Below are positions 19,500 through 28,358 of a stretch of DNA of 64,000 nucleotides, one piece after another; the stretch's first letter is position 1, and each line of letters begins with the position of its first letter. The DNA comes from Hyphomicrobiales bacterium. GTDB lineage: Bacteria; Pseudomonadota; Alphaproteobacteria; Rhizobiales; Methyloligellaceae. Location of the stretch: the NCBI GenBank assembly GCA_021775595.1, contig JAJFHN010000004.1, positions 1 through 64,000 of the forward strand. Reading direction: 5' to 3'. A model generated the notes under the pieces. The model did no database searches, was not told where the DNA came from, and saw nothing but the letters and a program-made list of their open reading frames with translations. Both the position numbers and the translations under genes were made by a program.

Positions 19500-19515
19500 G
19501 ATACGTTATAGTATC
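19500..19515. repeat. 16-bp inverted repeat upstream of the XRE-metK genes
   Basis: GATAC-GTTATA-GTATC sits in the AT-rich 286-bp gap between lnt and the XRE regulator gene. It has the size and symmetry of a dimeric HTH operator. No partner protein can be assigned; autoregulation by the XRE protein is a guess. Confidence 0.25.
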
Positions 19516-19566
19516 AGTGACAATATCATTTGAAAAATATCCATTTTGTAATCAACAATTACCGCT

Positions 19567-21225
19567 TCATTTTTTTTTCGGTCGCCGCGCGGCAGCCAAC
19601 CCAAGCCATACCAGTGACAGAATCACCAACACCGCGACCTCGATCGCGCGTCCCCATCTTACGAAGGGCGGCGGTGATATAGCGTTTGGAAGCGAGGCGT
19701 CCAGCGCTCCCTGCGCGCCCAAACCGAACTCAGCGACAACGCGGCCGTATGGATCGATCACGGCCGATATACCCGAATTGGCCGCGCGCACGACTGGCAG
19801 ACCCTGCTCCACCGCGCGCACCCGCGCTTGGTGAAAGTGTTGATAGGGACCGCTGGTGATGCCGAACCATGCATCATTGGTCAAGTTGAGTAGCCAGCCC
19901 GGCTGCCCGCCGTCCCCCCTGACCCAATGGGGAAAAATAATTTCATAACAGATCAACGGACTGAAGGGCGGCGCGCCCTCGACGCTCAGCGGCCCATGCC
20001 GGCCGCCCACCGCAAAGCCACCGCGCTGGCGTGTCAATTGTTCAAGACCGATAGCCTCCAGCACATCCTGCAGTGGCAGAAACTCACCGAACGGCACGAG
20101 ACGAATCTTGTCATAGGTTTCCAGAATGCGAGCGTTGTGGTCCATCACAAAAATCGAATTGTAGATGCGCCGCGCATTGATCTCGCCGCTTGCTGCCATG
20201 TCGCTCTCGCCCCGTGCCGCGCCCACGATGAGGCTCGTACCGGGCGGCAACAGGTTCGCAATTGCGCGCAACGCCTCGCGCGTATCTGCCAACAGAAACG
20301 GCACCGAGGATTCCGGCCAGATCACGTGGGTCACGCCCTTGAGGCCCGAACTTTCCGGTCCCGCACTCAGCCGCATCAGGGTGTGGAACACCTGCGCACG
20401 ATTTTGCGGTTTCCATTTCTCCGACTGCGGGATGTTGGGTTGGACGATCCGCAAATGCACGCCCTCGATAAATCCTGCCGAACCAGCACTCAGCCGCCAT
20501 GTGCCCCACGCCGTGCCGGCAATAAGCAACGCTGCCGCCATGACCGGTATCGCCAGGCGCGACGTTCGCGTTTTTCCTGCCATCCATGCAGGCGCCCACA
20601 GGCCCGCCGGTGCGGCGAAAATCAACACCGCGATCGGCGTCAAGCCATAGACGCCAAGCAGCGATGTCGTCTGCATCAATACGTCGGACGAGGTCAGCCC
20701 ATAACCCAACGCGTTCCAAGGAAATCCTGACAACAGGTGTCCGCGCAGCCACTCGCACACCATCAAACCGAGCGCCAACGCCACCAACCGCGCCGGACCC
20801 GGACGCCAGCCCAGCCAGGCAAGCGCCGCCGCGCCGCCGTAATACAGCGCCAGTCCCGCCGGCAGCATCGAAACGGCGAACGGCAGCAGCCAGGCAAAGC
20901 GGTCCGCTTCGACGAGAAACGCCGCGCCGATCCAATAGAGCCCCGCCAAAAAATAGCCGAAACCAAACAACCAGCCGGTGAGCGCCGCCCGCCAAACGGA
21001 TTTGGTCGCAAGACTGGCGCCGGCCTCGATCCCGGGTTTGGCGCAGCCGTCGAGCAACCACACCAAAATGGGGAGCGTGATGAACAGCACCGGCGCGGCG
21101 TAAAATGGCGCCATGGCGAGCACCGAGACCGCGCCAGCGGCGATGGCACACAGCCCCCGCCGCCATCCGGCAAGCTCGGCGACCCAAGTGGCAACGCCAA
21201 TGATCAAGTGCTGCGCCCGGGTCAT
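19567..21225 (-). CDS. lnt: Apolipoprotein N-acyltransferase Lnt
   Basis: Inner-membrane enzyme adding the third acyl chain to the N-terminal Cys of lipoproteins, the last maturation step before Lol sorting. The 552-aa protein has several N-terminal membrane segments and a periplasmic nitrilase domain with the catalytic triad visible: Glu in VIWPESSVPFLL, Lys in TYDKIRLVPFGEFLP and Cys in PLICYEIIFP. The basic tail (AARRPKKK) closes the protein. Start taken at the ATG at 21225 (MTRAQHLIIGVATWV); a GTG 20 codons upstream is possible. It follows the corC gene by 72 nt. The LpoA-like lipoprotein elsewhere in this window would be a substrate. Confidence 0.94.
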   Translation of the reverse strand: MTRAQHLIIGVATWVAELAGWRRGLCAIAAGAVSVLAMAPFYAAPVLFITLPILVWLLDGCAKPGIEAGASLATKSVWRAALTGWLFGFGYFLAGLYWIGAAFLVEADRFAWLLPFAVSMLPAGLALYYGGAAALAWLGWRPGPARLVALALGLMVCEWLRGHLLSGFPWNALGYGLTSSDVLMQTTSLLGVYGLTPIAVLIFAAPAGLWAPAWMAGKTRTSRLAIPVMAAALLIAGTAWGTWRLSAGSAGFIEGVHLRIVQPNIPQSEKWKPQNRAQVFHTLMRLSAGPESSGLKGVTHVIWPESSVPFLLADTREALRAIANLLPPGTSLIVGAARGESDMAASGEINARRIYNSIFVMDHNARILETYDKIRLVPFGEFLPLQDVLEAIGLEQLTRQRGGFAVGGRHGPLSVEGAPPFSPLICYEIIFPHWVRGDGGQPGWLLNLTNDAWFGITSGPYQHFHQARVRAVEQGLPVVRAANSGISAVIDPYGRVVAEFGLGAQGALDASLPNAISPPPFVRWGRAIEVAVLVILSLVWLGLAAARRPKKK

Positions 21226-21297
21226 ATGTCGGCCGCCAACGATTGTTTCGGCATTTGGTTGTGGTGGGTTCCCGAGCGCCCGCACCCGGCAGGGGCG

Positions 21298-22293
21298 CTA
21301 AGCGCCGTCACCGCCCGCCCGATCTGATGCGTCGTCGACGCGGATTTGACGATGGATGCGAAGCTTCTTGATCCGGCGCGGATCCGCATCGAGCACTTCG
21401 AATTCGATCAAATTGGCGTGCGGCACGATTTCACCTCGTACCGGTACACGGCCAAGAAGCGTAAAGACCAGCCCGCCAAGCGTATCGATATCGTCGTCGA
21501 GCTCTCCCGCCTGGATTGATTCACCCAGATGCTCTTCCAGTTGCGAAATTGTTGCCCGCGCATCCGCGATCAATCCGAGCGTCGCATCGTCGCGAATCAA
21601 TGGCCCGCCATTGACGTCGTGCTCATCTTCGATCTCGCCGACGATTTCCTCCACCAGGTCTTCGATCGAAACAAGCCCATCGGTGCCGCCATACTCATCC
21701 ACCACCAACGCCAGATGAATCCGCGTCGTCTGCATGCGCAACAGCAGATCGACGACCGACATGGACGGCGGCACGAACAGCACTTCGCGCCATATCTTGG
21801 TTTTGGCGAGCGGAAGCGACAGATCGACGGATGCGAGATTGACCGCGCCTTTTTTGGCGCTGCTCTTACGGCCTTTGGGCGCCGACTGCCCGGTGATCCA
21901 GCTCATCAAATCCTTGATGTGCACCATGCCGCGCGGATCATCCAAGGTGTCGTTATAGACCGGGATGCGCGAATGGCCGGCCTGCTCGAACACCCGTAGC
22001 AGTTCGGCCAGCGGAGTCGCCTCGTCGACGGCAATGATGTCGGCGCGCGGCACCATCACGTCTTCCACCCGCAGCGTGCCGATGCGCAAAATATTACGCA
22101 ACATGGCGCGCTCCTGCAGCGAGAAGCTTGTCGTTGCCTCATGCTCGTTTTTCAGGGCATCGCCAATCACGCCGCGCAGATCTTGGCCTTCGGCCAATCC
22201 GAGCACGGACTTCAATCGCTCAAACAGGCTTGGCTCGCCTGCTTGCTCATCGCTTGCGTCCTGGGGACCTTGCCGTGTGCCAGCGTTGCTCAT
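21298..22293 (-). CDS. CBS-domain hemolysin-family protein (CorC/HlyC type)
   Basis: Soluble 331-aa protein of the CorC/TlyC group: a lead segment (SLFERLKSVLGL), paired CBS domains (about 75-210, with VEDVMVPRADIIAVD, HSRIPVYNDTLDDPRGMVHIKDL and LALVVDEYGGTDGLVSIEDLVEEIVGEI) and a C-terminal transporter-associated domain (DARATISQLEEHLGESI onward). It lacks the N-terminal membrane domain of full-length CNNM/CorC-like transporters, as usual for the copy located between ybeY and lnt. Proposed roles are in divalent cation handling; the hemolysin name is historical. Confidence 0.88.
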   Translation of the reverse strand: MSNAGTRQGPQDASDEQAGEPSLFERLKSVLGLAEGQDLRGVIGDALKNEHEATTSFSLQERAMLRNILRIGTLRVEDVMVPRADIIAVDEATPLAELLRVFEQAGHSRIPVYNDTLDDPRGMVHIKDLMSWITGQSAPKGRKSSAKKGAVNLASVDLSLPLAKTKIWREVLFVPPSMSVVDLLLRMQTTRIHLALVVDEYGGTDGLVSIEDLVEEIVGEIEDEHDVNGGPLIRDDATLGLIADARATISQLEEHLGESIQAGELDDDIDTLGGLVFTLLGRVPVRGEIVPHANLIEFEVLDADPRRIKKLRIHRQIRVDDASDRAGGDGA

Positions 22294-22307
22294 CGCATCC
22301 AGTGAAT

Positions 22308-22853
22308 CTAGGCCGATTCGGCCACGGCGGCGACCGCATAAGGGTCGGCAATGGCCAGACCGCTCAAAATTCGCCGCTCCAGCCCTTCCATCTGCCGGGC
22401 GTCCTCATCGGTTTCGTGGTCGTATCCGACCAGGTGCAGCACGCCGTGAACCACCAGATGGGCGGCGTGATGGTTCAAATCGAGCCCGGCAGTCCGCGCC
22501 TCGGCGGCCACCGTCTCGAACGCCAACACCACATCGCCCAAAGTGCGCAAGCCGATCTGCGCCGGCATGTCGTCTGTGGCCGGGAACGAGAGCACGTTCG
22601 TTGGCCGGTCCGTGTTGCGCCATGTGGCGTTCAGCTGGCGCACCTCCGCATCGTCGCAGAGTACGACTGCAACTTCGGCGTCAGTATTCTTGCCGCCGCC
22701 GGCCACAGAAAAGGCATTTCGCGCGGCGCGCTTCAGCAGATCTTGATCGATTCCCGCCGCATCCCAATCGCCGCTGCGCAGGACGACCTCGACGCTGAGT
22801 AACGCATCGGAACGCCGATTGCTGCTGGCGGGACCATTCATGGGTTCAGCCAT
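22308..22853 (-). CDS. ybeY: Endoribonuclease YbeY
   Basis: Single-strand RNA endonuclease acting in 16S rRNA 3'-end maturation and ribosome quality control. The 181-aa protein has the zinc-binding motif HGVLHLVGYDH (three His) and the family segments LNATWRNTDRPTNVLSFP and LGDVVLAFETV. The start ATG at 22853 overlaps the phoH stop by 8 nt, consistent with translational coupling. The neighbouring phoH and corC genes form the widespread ybeZ-ybeY-corC-lnt order. Confidence 0.95.
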   Translation of the reverse strand: MAEPMNGPASSNRRSDALLSVEVVLRSGDWDAAGIDQDLLKRAARNAFSVAGGGKNTDAEVAVVLCDDAEVRQLNATWRNTDRPTNVLSFPATDDMPAQIGLRTLGDVVLAFETVAAEARTAGLDLNHHAAHLVVHGVLHLVGYDHETDEDARQMEGLERRILSGLAIADPYAVAAVAESA

Positions 22854-23844
22854 TTTTCTCATACGCCTCGACGATCTTGGAAACCAGATCGTGACGCACC
22901 ACATCGGCGCGGGTAAACGCCACGTGACCGATGCCGCTAATTCCGTTCAACAGATCGATCGCTTCCACCAAGCCGGAGTGTTCACCCTTGGGCAAGTCAA
23001 CCTGCGTCGGGTCACCCGTCACCACCATTTTGGAATTTTCGCCCAATCGCGTCAGAAACATTTTGATCTGCATCGGCGAGCAGTTTTGCGCCTCATCGAG
23101 AATTACGATGGCGTTGGAGAGCGTACGCCCGCGCATGAACGCCAAGGGCGCGATCTCAATGACGCCATTGTCGAGGTCGCGCACCACCCGCTCGGCCGGT
23201 AATACATCGTAGAGCGCGTCGTACAGCGGCCGCAGATATGGATCGACTTTTTCGCGCATGTCTCCCGGCAAAAAGCCAAGGCGCTCGCCAGCCTCAACGG
23301 CCGGGCGCGACAGGATCAATCTATCGGCAACGCCGCGCTCAAGACACGCCGCGGCGAATGCGACCGCCAGATAGGTCTTGCCCGTTCCAGCCGGGCCGGT
23401 GGCAAACACCAGGTCGGTGGACTCAAGCGCTTTCATATAAGTGCTTTGCATGGGCGTGCGGCCGGTGATGAGGCGTTTGCGCGTGCGGATCTGCGCTTCG
23501 TTCCTGCCGTCAGCATGCGATGCGCCGTTCTTGGCAGGTTTATCATGGCCAACTGGCGTCGCTTGGACGTGGCGGATAGCGCCGTCGATGTCGCCTGGCC
23601 CAATCGATTCACCTGCTTCGAGCCGCCCATACAGGCACTCCAACACCGTTTTGGCGATCTCACAATCGTGCCGTGCACCCGACACCGTTACGACATTGCC
23701 ATGCACCACCATTTCAACGCCGAGGCGGTCCTCGAGCACGGCCACATGAGCATCGTACTCGCCGAGCAAATCGGCGACGAGCCGGTTGTCCTCGAAAGGA
23801 ATAACCAGGCTGTCGATATCGTCTAACGTTCTATGAGGTTCCAA
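22846..23844 (-). CDS. ybeZ: PhoH-like ATPase (YbeZ)
   Basis: Cytosolic ATPase that partners YbeY in rRNA processing in other Proteobacteria. The 332-aa protein has an N-terminal KH-like region (about 1-75) and a P-loop domain with FATGPAGTGKTYLA (Walker A, about residue 150) and AIVILDEAQNCSP (Walker B), plus MVVTGDPTQVDLP. The start is TTG at 23844: an in-frame stop lies two codons upstream, no ATG occurs before the conserved DNRLVADLLGEYD segment, and homologues begin just before this segment. Shine-Dalgarno is weak. Confidence 0.92.
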   Translation of the reverse strand: MEPHRTLDDIDSLVIPFEDNRLVADLLGEYDAHVAVLEDRLGVEMVVHGNVVTVSGARHDCEIAKTVLECLYGRLEAGESIGPGDIDGAIRHVQATPVGHDKPAKNGASHADGRNEAQIRTRKRLITGRTPMQSTYMKALESTDLVFATGPAGTGKTYLAVAFAAACLERGVADRLILSRPAVEAGERLGFLPGDMREKVDPYLRPLYDALYDVLPAERVVRDLDNGVIEIAPLAFMRGRTLSNAIVILDEAQNCSPMQIKMFLTRLGENSKMVVTGDPTQVDLPKGEHSGLVEAIDLLNGISGIGHVAFTRADVVRHDLVSKIVEAYEKNG

Positions 23845-23928
23845 AATTTATGCCAGTGTCCGTTGGCGAACACCACTCTACGCCGATGCAGCTCAGGCAG
23901 TGTCTATGTCCCATCGATTGTGCCGCGA

Positions 23929-25311
23929 TCATATGCGCTGATCGCGCCCGGGCAGAGATTGTGCCAGCCTCAATATGTCTCCATCAAGACTATTCGCCCC
24001 AATGCCGTTTATTTCAACCGGTGCGATCGTTCCGATCAAGTCCTCGTCGCCCATAGCGTGAACGGGTTGCAAATAGGGCGACCGACCCACCAGCTGGCCG
24101 GGTTTGCGCCCCTTCCGCTCCAGCAGTATGGGCATCGTGACGTTCATGAACCCCGCATTGAATGAGGATTTCTGCCGCTCGATCAGGGCTTGCAAGCGCT
24201 GTAACCGTTCCGATTTTACGGCGTCGGGAACCTGATCCTCGGCCAAGGCCGCCGGCGTTCCAGGGCGGCTCGAGTATTTGAATGAATAGGCTTGGGCGAA
24301 GCCGATCTCGTTCACCAGCGCCAGCGTCGCTTCGAAATCGGCATCGCTTTCGCCGGGAAATCCGACGATAACGTCGGTTGAAAGCGCCATATCGGGCCGG
24401 CCCTCACGGATTTTTGCGACCAGCTCCACATAGTCGCCTGCCGTGTGTTTGCGGTTCATCGCCTTCAAAATCCTGTCCGAGCCCGACTGAAACGGTAGGT
24501 GAAGATAGGGCATCAATTCCTCGATATCGCGGTGGGCGGCGATCAGACCAACGTCCATATCGCGCGGGTGGCTGGTGGTGTAGCGCAACCGCTCAAGCCC
24601 ATCGATCCGCGCCAAATGACCAAGCAGCCTGGCCAAAGACCAGACTTCGCCATCTGGCCCCTCTCCGTGATAGGCGTTGACGTTCTGGCCCAACAGCGTG
24701 AGCTCCTTGACGCCCGATCCAACCAGCGCCTGCGCCTCGGCTTCCACTTGGCCGACGGGCCGCGAAAACTCCGCGCCGCGGGTGTAGGGCACGACGCAGA
24801 ACGTGCAAAATTTGTCGCAGCCCTCTTGAATGGTCAAAAACGCCGTCGGCGCGCGGCCGCGCGCGCGATTCTTGGGAAGCTGCTCGAATTTGCCTTCGGC
24901 AGGGAACTCGGTCTCCACCACCGGTTTGCGCGTCTTGGCTTGCTCCTCCAAGAGTTGCGGCAGGCGCTGATAGCTTTGCGGCCCGATAACAAGATCGACG
25001 ATGCCCGAGCGCGCGACAATCTCCGCGCCTTCGGCTTGCGCCACACAACCTGCAACCGCGATCAGCGTTTCCTTGCCGTCGCGCGCGCGGGCATCCTTGA
25101 TCTGGCGCAGCCGGCCCAGCTCCGAATAGACCTTTTCGGCCGCCTTTTCGCGAATGTGACAGGTGTTTAAGACGATCAGATCCGCGTCATGGGCGTCCGC
25201 ATTCAGCTCAAAGCCGATTGGCGCCAGAACATCCACCATTCGTTCGCTGTCATAGACGTTCATTTGGCAACCGAACGTCTTGATGTGGAGTGTCTTGCGT
25301 TCCTTCGTCAT
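23929..25311 (-). CDS. miaB: tRNA-2-methylthio-N6-dimethylallyladenosine synthase MiaB
   Basis: Radical-SAM methylthiotransferase completing ms2i6A37 in tRNAs. The 460-aa protein has the UPF0004 domain with auxiliary-cluster cysteines Cys15 (TFGCQMN), Cys51 (NTCHIREKA) and Cys89 (AGCVAQ), the radical-SAM CxxxCxxC (Cys165, 169, 172) and a C-terminal TRAM domain (about 380-445). It carries two 4Fe-4S clusters, so it depends on iron-sulfur supply, and its start overlaps the fur stop by 1 nt (TGATG). Confidence 0.96.
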   Translation of the reverse strand: MTKERKTLHIKTFGCQMNVYDSERMVDVLAPIGFELNADAHDADLIVLNTCHIREKAAEKVYSELGRLRQIKDARARDGKETLIAVAGCVAQAEGAEIVARSGIVDLVIGPQSYQRLPQLLEEQAKTRKPVVETEFPAEGKFEQLPKNRARGRAPTAFLTIQEGCDKFCTFCVVPYTRGAEFSRPVGQVEAEAQALVGSGVKELTLLGQNVNAYHGEGPDGEVWSLARLLGHLARIDGLERLRYTTSHPRDMDVGLIAAHRDIEELMPYLHLPFQSGSDRILKAMNRKHTAGDYVELVAKIREGRPDMALSTDVIVGFPGESDADFEATLALVNEIGFAQAYSFKYSSRPGTPAALAEDQVPDAVKSERLQRLQALIERQKSSFNAGFMNVTMPILLERKGRKPGQLVGRSPYLQPVHAMGDEDLIGTIAPVEINGIGANSLDGDILRLAQSLPGRDQRI

Positions 25312-25748
25312 CAGGTCTTCGGCTTTGTCAGCGGCACGCCATAGAGCTCGAGCCTGTGGTCGACAAGACGATAGCCGAGCTCACGCGCGATCGCTTCCTG
25401 CAAGCGTTCGATCTGCTCATTTTGAAATTCGATCACGTGACCTGTTCGCATATCGATGAGATGGTCGTGATGCTCCTTGGCCACCTGCTCGTATCGGGCC
25501 CGGCCATCACCGAATTCATGCCTGGCCAGAATGCCCGCCTCCTCGAACAACCGAACCGTGCGGTAAACTGTGGAGAGTGAAATGCGCGGATCGACCGCAA
25601 TCGCCCGGCGGTGGACCTCCTCGACATCTGGATGGTCATCGGCAGCGGATAGTATCTGCGCAATCACACGGCGTTGGCCGGTCATGCGCATTCCTTTTTC
25701 CGAGCATAGGCGCTCGAGCCGGCTTTGATGCCTGGAGCCCTTCGACAT
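25311..25748 (-). CDS. fur: Fur-family metalloregulator (Fur/Mur)
   Basis: Metal-dependent repressor. The 145-aa protein has the winged helix (about 10-85, with [20 protein letters not shown]) and the [16 protein letters not shown] metal/dimerisation segment (93-108). The CxxC structural-zinc pairs of gamma-proteobacterial Fur are absent (DMRT occupies that place; the only Cys is residue 15). This is the pattern of the alphaproteobacterial Fur/Mur group, where manganese rather than iron is often the effector, so metal identity is open. It sits 69 nt downstream of rimI, upstream of and overlapping miaB. The start could also be the GTG three codons earlier. Confidence 0.88.
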   Translation of the reverse strand: MSKGSRHQSRLERLCSEKGMRMTGQRRVIAQILSAADDHPDVEEVHRRAIAVDPRISLSTVYRTVRLFEEAGILARHEFGDGRARYEQVAKEHHDHLIDMRTGHVIEFQNEQIERLQEAIARELGYRLVDHRLELYGVPLTKPKT

Positions 25749-25817
25749 CTTCCTCACACGACGACGCCACCTTGACCACGTTATAGGCCCCTCGATTGAG
25801 ACCGTCCACAGAGCGCA

Positions 25818-26285
25818 TCAGTCCCTCAGCGTTATCGCCAACACGCGCGCGTCCTGCGCGTCCTCTGCGTAATACCCCCGCCGCACACCGACCTCTTCGA
25901 AACCCAACGTGCGGTATAGGCCGAGCGCGGCCTCATTGTTCGCGGCGACTTCGAGAAAAACGCGGGCGACACCCTTCTCCGCAAGCTCGCCGAGCGCGCG
26001 CTCCCAGAGTGCCCGCGCTATGCCGCGCCGGCGCGATTCATTTGCCACCGCCAACGTAATGATCTCGGCCTCATCCACGGCGCATCGGCACACGATCAAT
26101 CCCGCCAAATGACCCGCCGCATGGGCACCGAACACAATACAGCCGGGATCGCTCGCATACGCCGAAAAATCGGCCGCAGGCCAGCTTGCATCGAAGCAGC
26201 GCCCATACAGTTCGGAATAGGATTCGGCTTCGCTTGCCTCGCCCCGCGCCACTTGCCAAGCAGCCGGCGCCAATGCCGTCATCAT
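25818..26285 (-). CDS. rimI: Ribosomal-protein-alanine N-acetyltransferase RimI-like
   Basis: GNAT-fold acetyltransferase, in E. coli acetylating the N-terminal Ala of S18. The 155-aa protein has the acetyl-CoA motif LAVANESRRRGIARALWERAL and the C-terminal NEAALGLYRTLGFEEVGVRRGYY characteristic of RimI. It overlaps the tsaB stop (ATGA), the classic tsaB-rimI pair, which makes RimI more likely than a generic GNAT protein. Confidence 0.88.
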   Translation of the reverse strand: MMTALAPAAWQVARGEASEAESYSELYGRCFDASWPAADFSAYASDPGCIVFGAHAAGHLAGLIVCRCAVDEAEIITLAVANESRRRGIARALWERALGELAEKGVARVFLEVAANNEAALGLYRTLGFEEVGVRRGYYAEDAQDARVLAITLRD

Positions 26286-26977
26286 TTCAGCCTCGGTACG
26301 GACTTGCCCGTTTGGGGTTTGGCGTCTGGCGGGCGAAGATAGAGCGGCGAAACCGTTGCTTCGGCCAGCGGTGCATTGAGTGCCATCTGGGCCAAGTCCT
26401 CCGCATCAGGCAGCAAGTCGGGCAACTGGGCGCCAATTCCTGAATCCGGACGCGCTGCCGCCAAAAGGTGCGCGCCGCTGCCGGCCGCAACCTCCCCTTC
26501 GCCCATTCGCGCTGCTGCGAGCTCGGGTGTCAGCAGTGCGATCTCGTCCAACGCAGCGCCGCGCCCGTCAAAGCGGCCAAAATAAACCTGCCCCCGGCGC
26601 GCGTCATGAACGATGGCAATCGGTTGGTCGGCTGCGATACCGGTCTCGCGCCGCGCCCGTCGCGCCATCACCGCGAGCGTGGTCAGGCCAACGAGCGGTG
26701 CACCCGTTGCCAGCGACAGGCCGCGCGCCGCTGCCACGCCCACGCGCACGCCGCTGAAGCTGCCCGGCCCCACGGTGACCGCAATGCGTTCGAGATCCTC
26801 GAAACGGCAATCGGCCTGTTCCATCGCCTTCACGATCATCGGCATAATTGCTTCGGCATGACCGCGCTCGCGCAGCTCTCGCAGCGCGATGATGTCGGCA
26901 CCATCATTGCCGTTTGCCGGGCGCGTAACCGCGGCAGAGCACGCCGCCAGGCAGGTCTCCAGTGCCAAAAGTCTCAT
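26282..26977 (-). CDS. tsaB: tRNA threonylcarbamoyladenosine biosynthesis protein TsaB
   Basis: Non-catalytic ASKHA-fold partner that dimerises with TsaD for t6A37 formation on ANN-decoding tRNAs. The 231-aa protein has the family signatures LLALETCLAACSAAV, RGHAEAIMPMIV and VTVGPGSFSGVRVGVAAARGL. The usual Asp of LALDTS is Glu, consistent with TsaB lacking the metal site of TsaD. AGGA precedes the ATG by 5 nt, just past the upstream reductase stop. Confidence 0.94.
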   Translation of the reverse strand: MRLLALETCLAACSAAVTRPANGNDGADIIALRELRERGHAEAIMPMIVKAMEQADCRFEDLERIAVTVGPGSFSGVRVGVAAARGLSLATGAPLVGLTTLAVMARRARRETGIAADQPIAIVHDARRGQVYFGRFDGRGAALDEIALLTPELAAARMGEGEVAAGSGAHLLAAARPDSGIGAQLPDLLPDAEDLAQMALNAPLAEATVSPLYLRPPDAKPQTGKSVPRLK

Positions 26978-26983
26978 TTGGTC

Positions 26984-27574
26984 CTAGATGATTTCGGCGA
27001 TTTCATTGAATTCAAAGCGGGGCGAACGTGGGAACAGCTTTGAAGAATCGCCGTATCCCAAATTGCACAGGAAATTCGATTTGATCTGCGTACCCGCGAA
27101 AAGCGCTTCATCGACACCGGCATTGTCGAAGCCGGACATTGGACCCGTGTCGAGACCCAGAGCACGGGCTGCGATCAAAAAATACGCGCCCTGCAGCGTG
27201 CCGTTGCGAAACGCCGTCGTCGCTATGTGGTCGGGCTTGCCCTCGAACCAGCTCTTGGCGTCATCGTGCGGAAACAGCTTCGGTAAGTGTTCGTAGAATG
27301 CGAGGTCGTAGCCAATAATGGCACACACCGGTGCGCTCATCGTCTTGGTCATATTTCCCGCCGAGAGAAACGGCTTCAGCCGCTCTTTCGCTTGCGCCGA
27401 CTTGGCAAACTGGATGCGCGCCGGCGAGCAATTGGCGCTCGTGGGACCCATTTTCATCAGGTCAATGAGCTCGGCAAGCAACGCGTCCGGCACGTCCTTG
27501 TCCAAAAAGACATTGTGCGTGCGCGCCTCAAAGAATATCTGGTCGAGGGCTTGAGAATCGATTGGATGTGACAT
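26984..27574 (-). CDS. RutE/HadB-type NAD(P)H nitroreductase family protein
   Basis: FMN-dependent reductase fold. From the ATG at 27574 (GGGAG about 5 nt upstream) the protein is 196 aa, the length of RutE. Visible are the FMN-binding [20 protein letters not shown] segment, the [34 protein letters not shown] block and the C-terminal [21 protein letters not shown]. RutE reduces malonic semialdehyde in uracil breakdown, but no rut genes are present here, so the physiological substrate is unknown. It lies between nfu and tsaB on the same strand with small gaps. A long open extension upstream has no start support. Confidence 0.85.
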   Translation of the reverse strand: MSHPIDSQALDQIFFEARTHNVFLDKDVPDALLAELIDLMKMGPTSANCSPARIQFAKSAQAKERLKPFLSAGNMTKTMSAPVCAIIGYDLAFYEHLPKLFPHDDAKSWFEGKPDHIATTAFRNGTLQGAYFLIAARALGLDTGPMSGFDNAGVDEALFAGTQIKSNFLCNLGYGDSSKLFPRSPRFEFNEIAEII

Positions 27575-27642
27575 GGCCGCTCCCAACAGCGAACCGCCGT
27601 TATGAGCACATGGGTCCGGCAAGGGCAAGCCGGCCCGGGCGG

Positions 27643-28200
27643 CTAGATCGGACGAACTTCCTGAATCTCGGGAATAAAGTGGCGCAGCAGATTTTCGATT
27701 CCATGCTGCAGCGTCGCCGTCGAGCTCGGGCACCCGGCGCAGGCGCCCCGCATATGCAAGAACACGATGCCTTCCTTATAGCCGTGGAAAACTATGTCGC
27801 CGCCGTCTTGGGCGACAGCCGGGCGCACCCGCGTCTCGAGCAGCTCTTTGATCGTGTTGACCGTTTCCTCGTCCTCAGGAGCGAAGAATTCATCGTCCGT
27901 CTGATTCTCGCCCTCGAGGCCCTCGACCACCGGCGCCCCGGAGAGGTAGTGCTCCATAATGGCGCCCAGAATGGCGGGCTTCAGGTGCTGCCATTCGGCT
28001 TCGCCCTTGGTGACGGAAATAAAATCACCGCCAAAGAAGACGCCGGCCACGCCGTCGATATCGAACAGCCGTAGGGCCAAGGGTGACTGCCCCGCTGCGC
28101 CTGGATCGCGAAAATCGAGCGTCCCCGAGCCAATCACGCTGCGGCCGGGAATAAATTTCAGGGTTGCCGGATTGGGCGTGGCTTCGGTCTGAATGAACAT
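27643..28200 (-). CDS. NifU-like iron-sulfur scaffold/carrier (Nfu)
   Basis: The 185-aa protein has an N-terminal Nfu_N domain (about 1-88, [19 protein letters not shown]) and a C-terminal NifU domain (about 115-180) with the cluster-binding CAGC (Cys154, Cys157) in [15 protein letters not shown]. It receives and hands on 4Fe-4S clusters to apo-enzymes; MiaB, TrmB-independent but encoded downstream in the same direction, is a plausible client. The promoter region has an Irr-type palindrome over the -10 box, suggesting iron-responsive control. Identity as an Nfu protein is clear; exact clients are not. Confidence 0.93.
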   Translation of the reverse strand: MFIQTEATPNPATLKFIPGRSVIGSGTLDFRDPGAAGQSPLALRLFDIDGVAGVFFGGDFISVTKGEAEWQHLKPAILGAIMEHYLSGAPVVEGLEGENQTDDEFFAPEDEETVNTIKELLETRVRPAVAQDGGDIVFHGYKEGIVFLHMRGACAGCPSSTATLQHGIENLLRHFIPEIQEVRPI

Positions 28201-28266
28201 TTAATGCCTCTGGGTGTGATACCGCGACGCCGGCCAATTGGGCCTGGGGCGGCGGAAGCGGAATAC

Positions 28267-28304
28267 ATTAGAATCATTCTATGAAATATCGCCTCGCCTT
28301 GCAA
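28267..28304 (-). promoter_or_regulatory. nfu promoter with overlapping Irr-type (ICE) box
   Basis: Minus strand: TTGCAA (28299-28304), 17-nt spacer, TAGAAT (28276-28281). The -10 box is half of the 13-nt perfect palindrome TAGAATCATTCTA (28269-28281), inside the 17-mer ATTAGAA-TCA-TTCTATG (28267-28283), close to the published Irr element TTTAGAA-N3-TTCTAAA. A protein bound there would block the promoter. Predicted leader about 70 nt. Confidence 0.5.
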
Positions 28305-28358
28305 ACCGATAAACTGCGCGAACGCATTTCTCGTGGAAAAACAAGCAACCCCGAAAAC

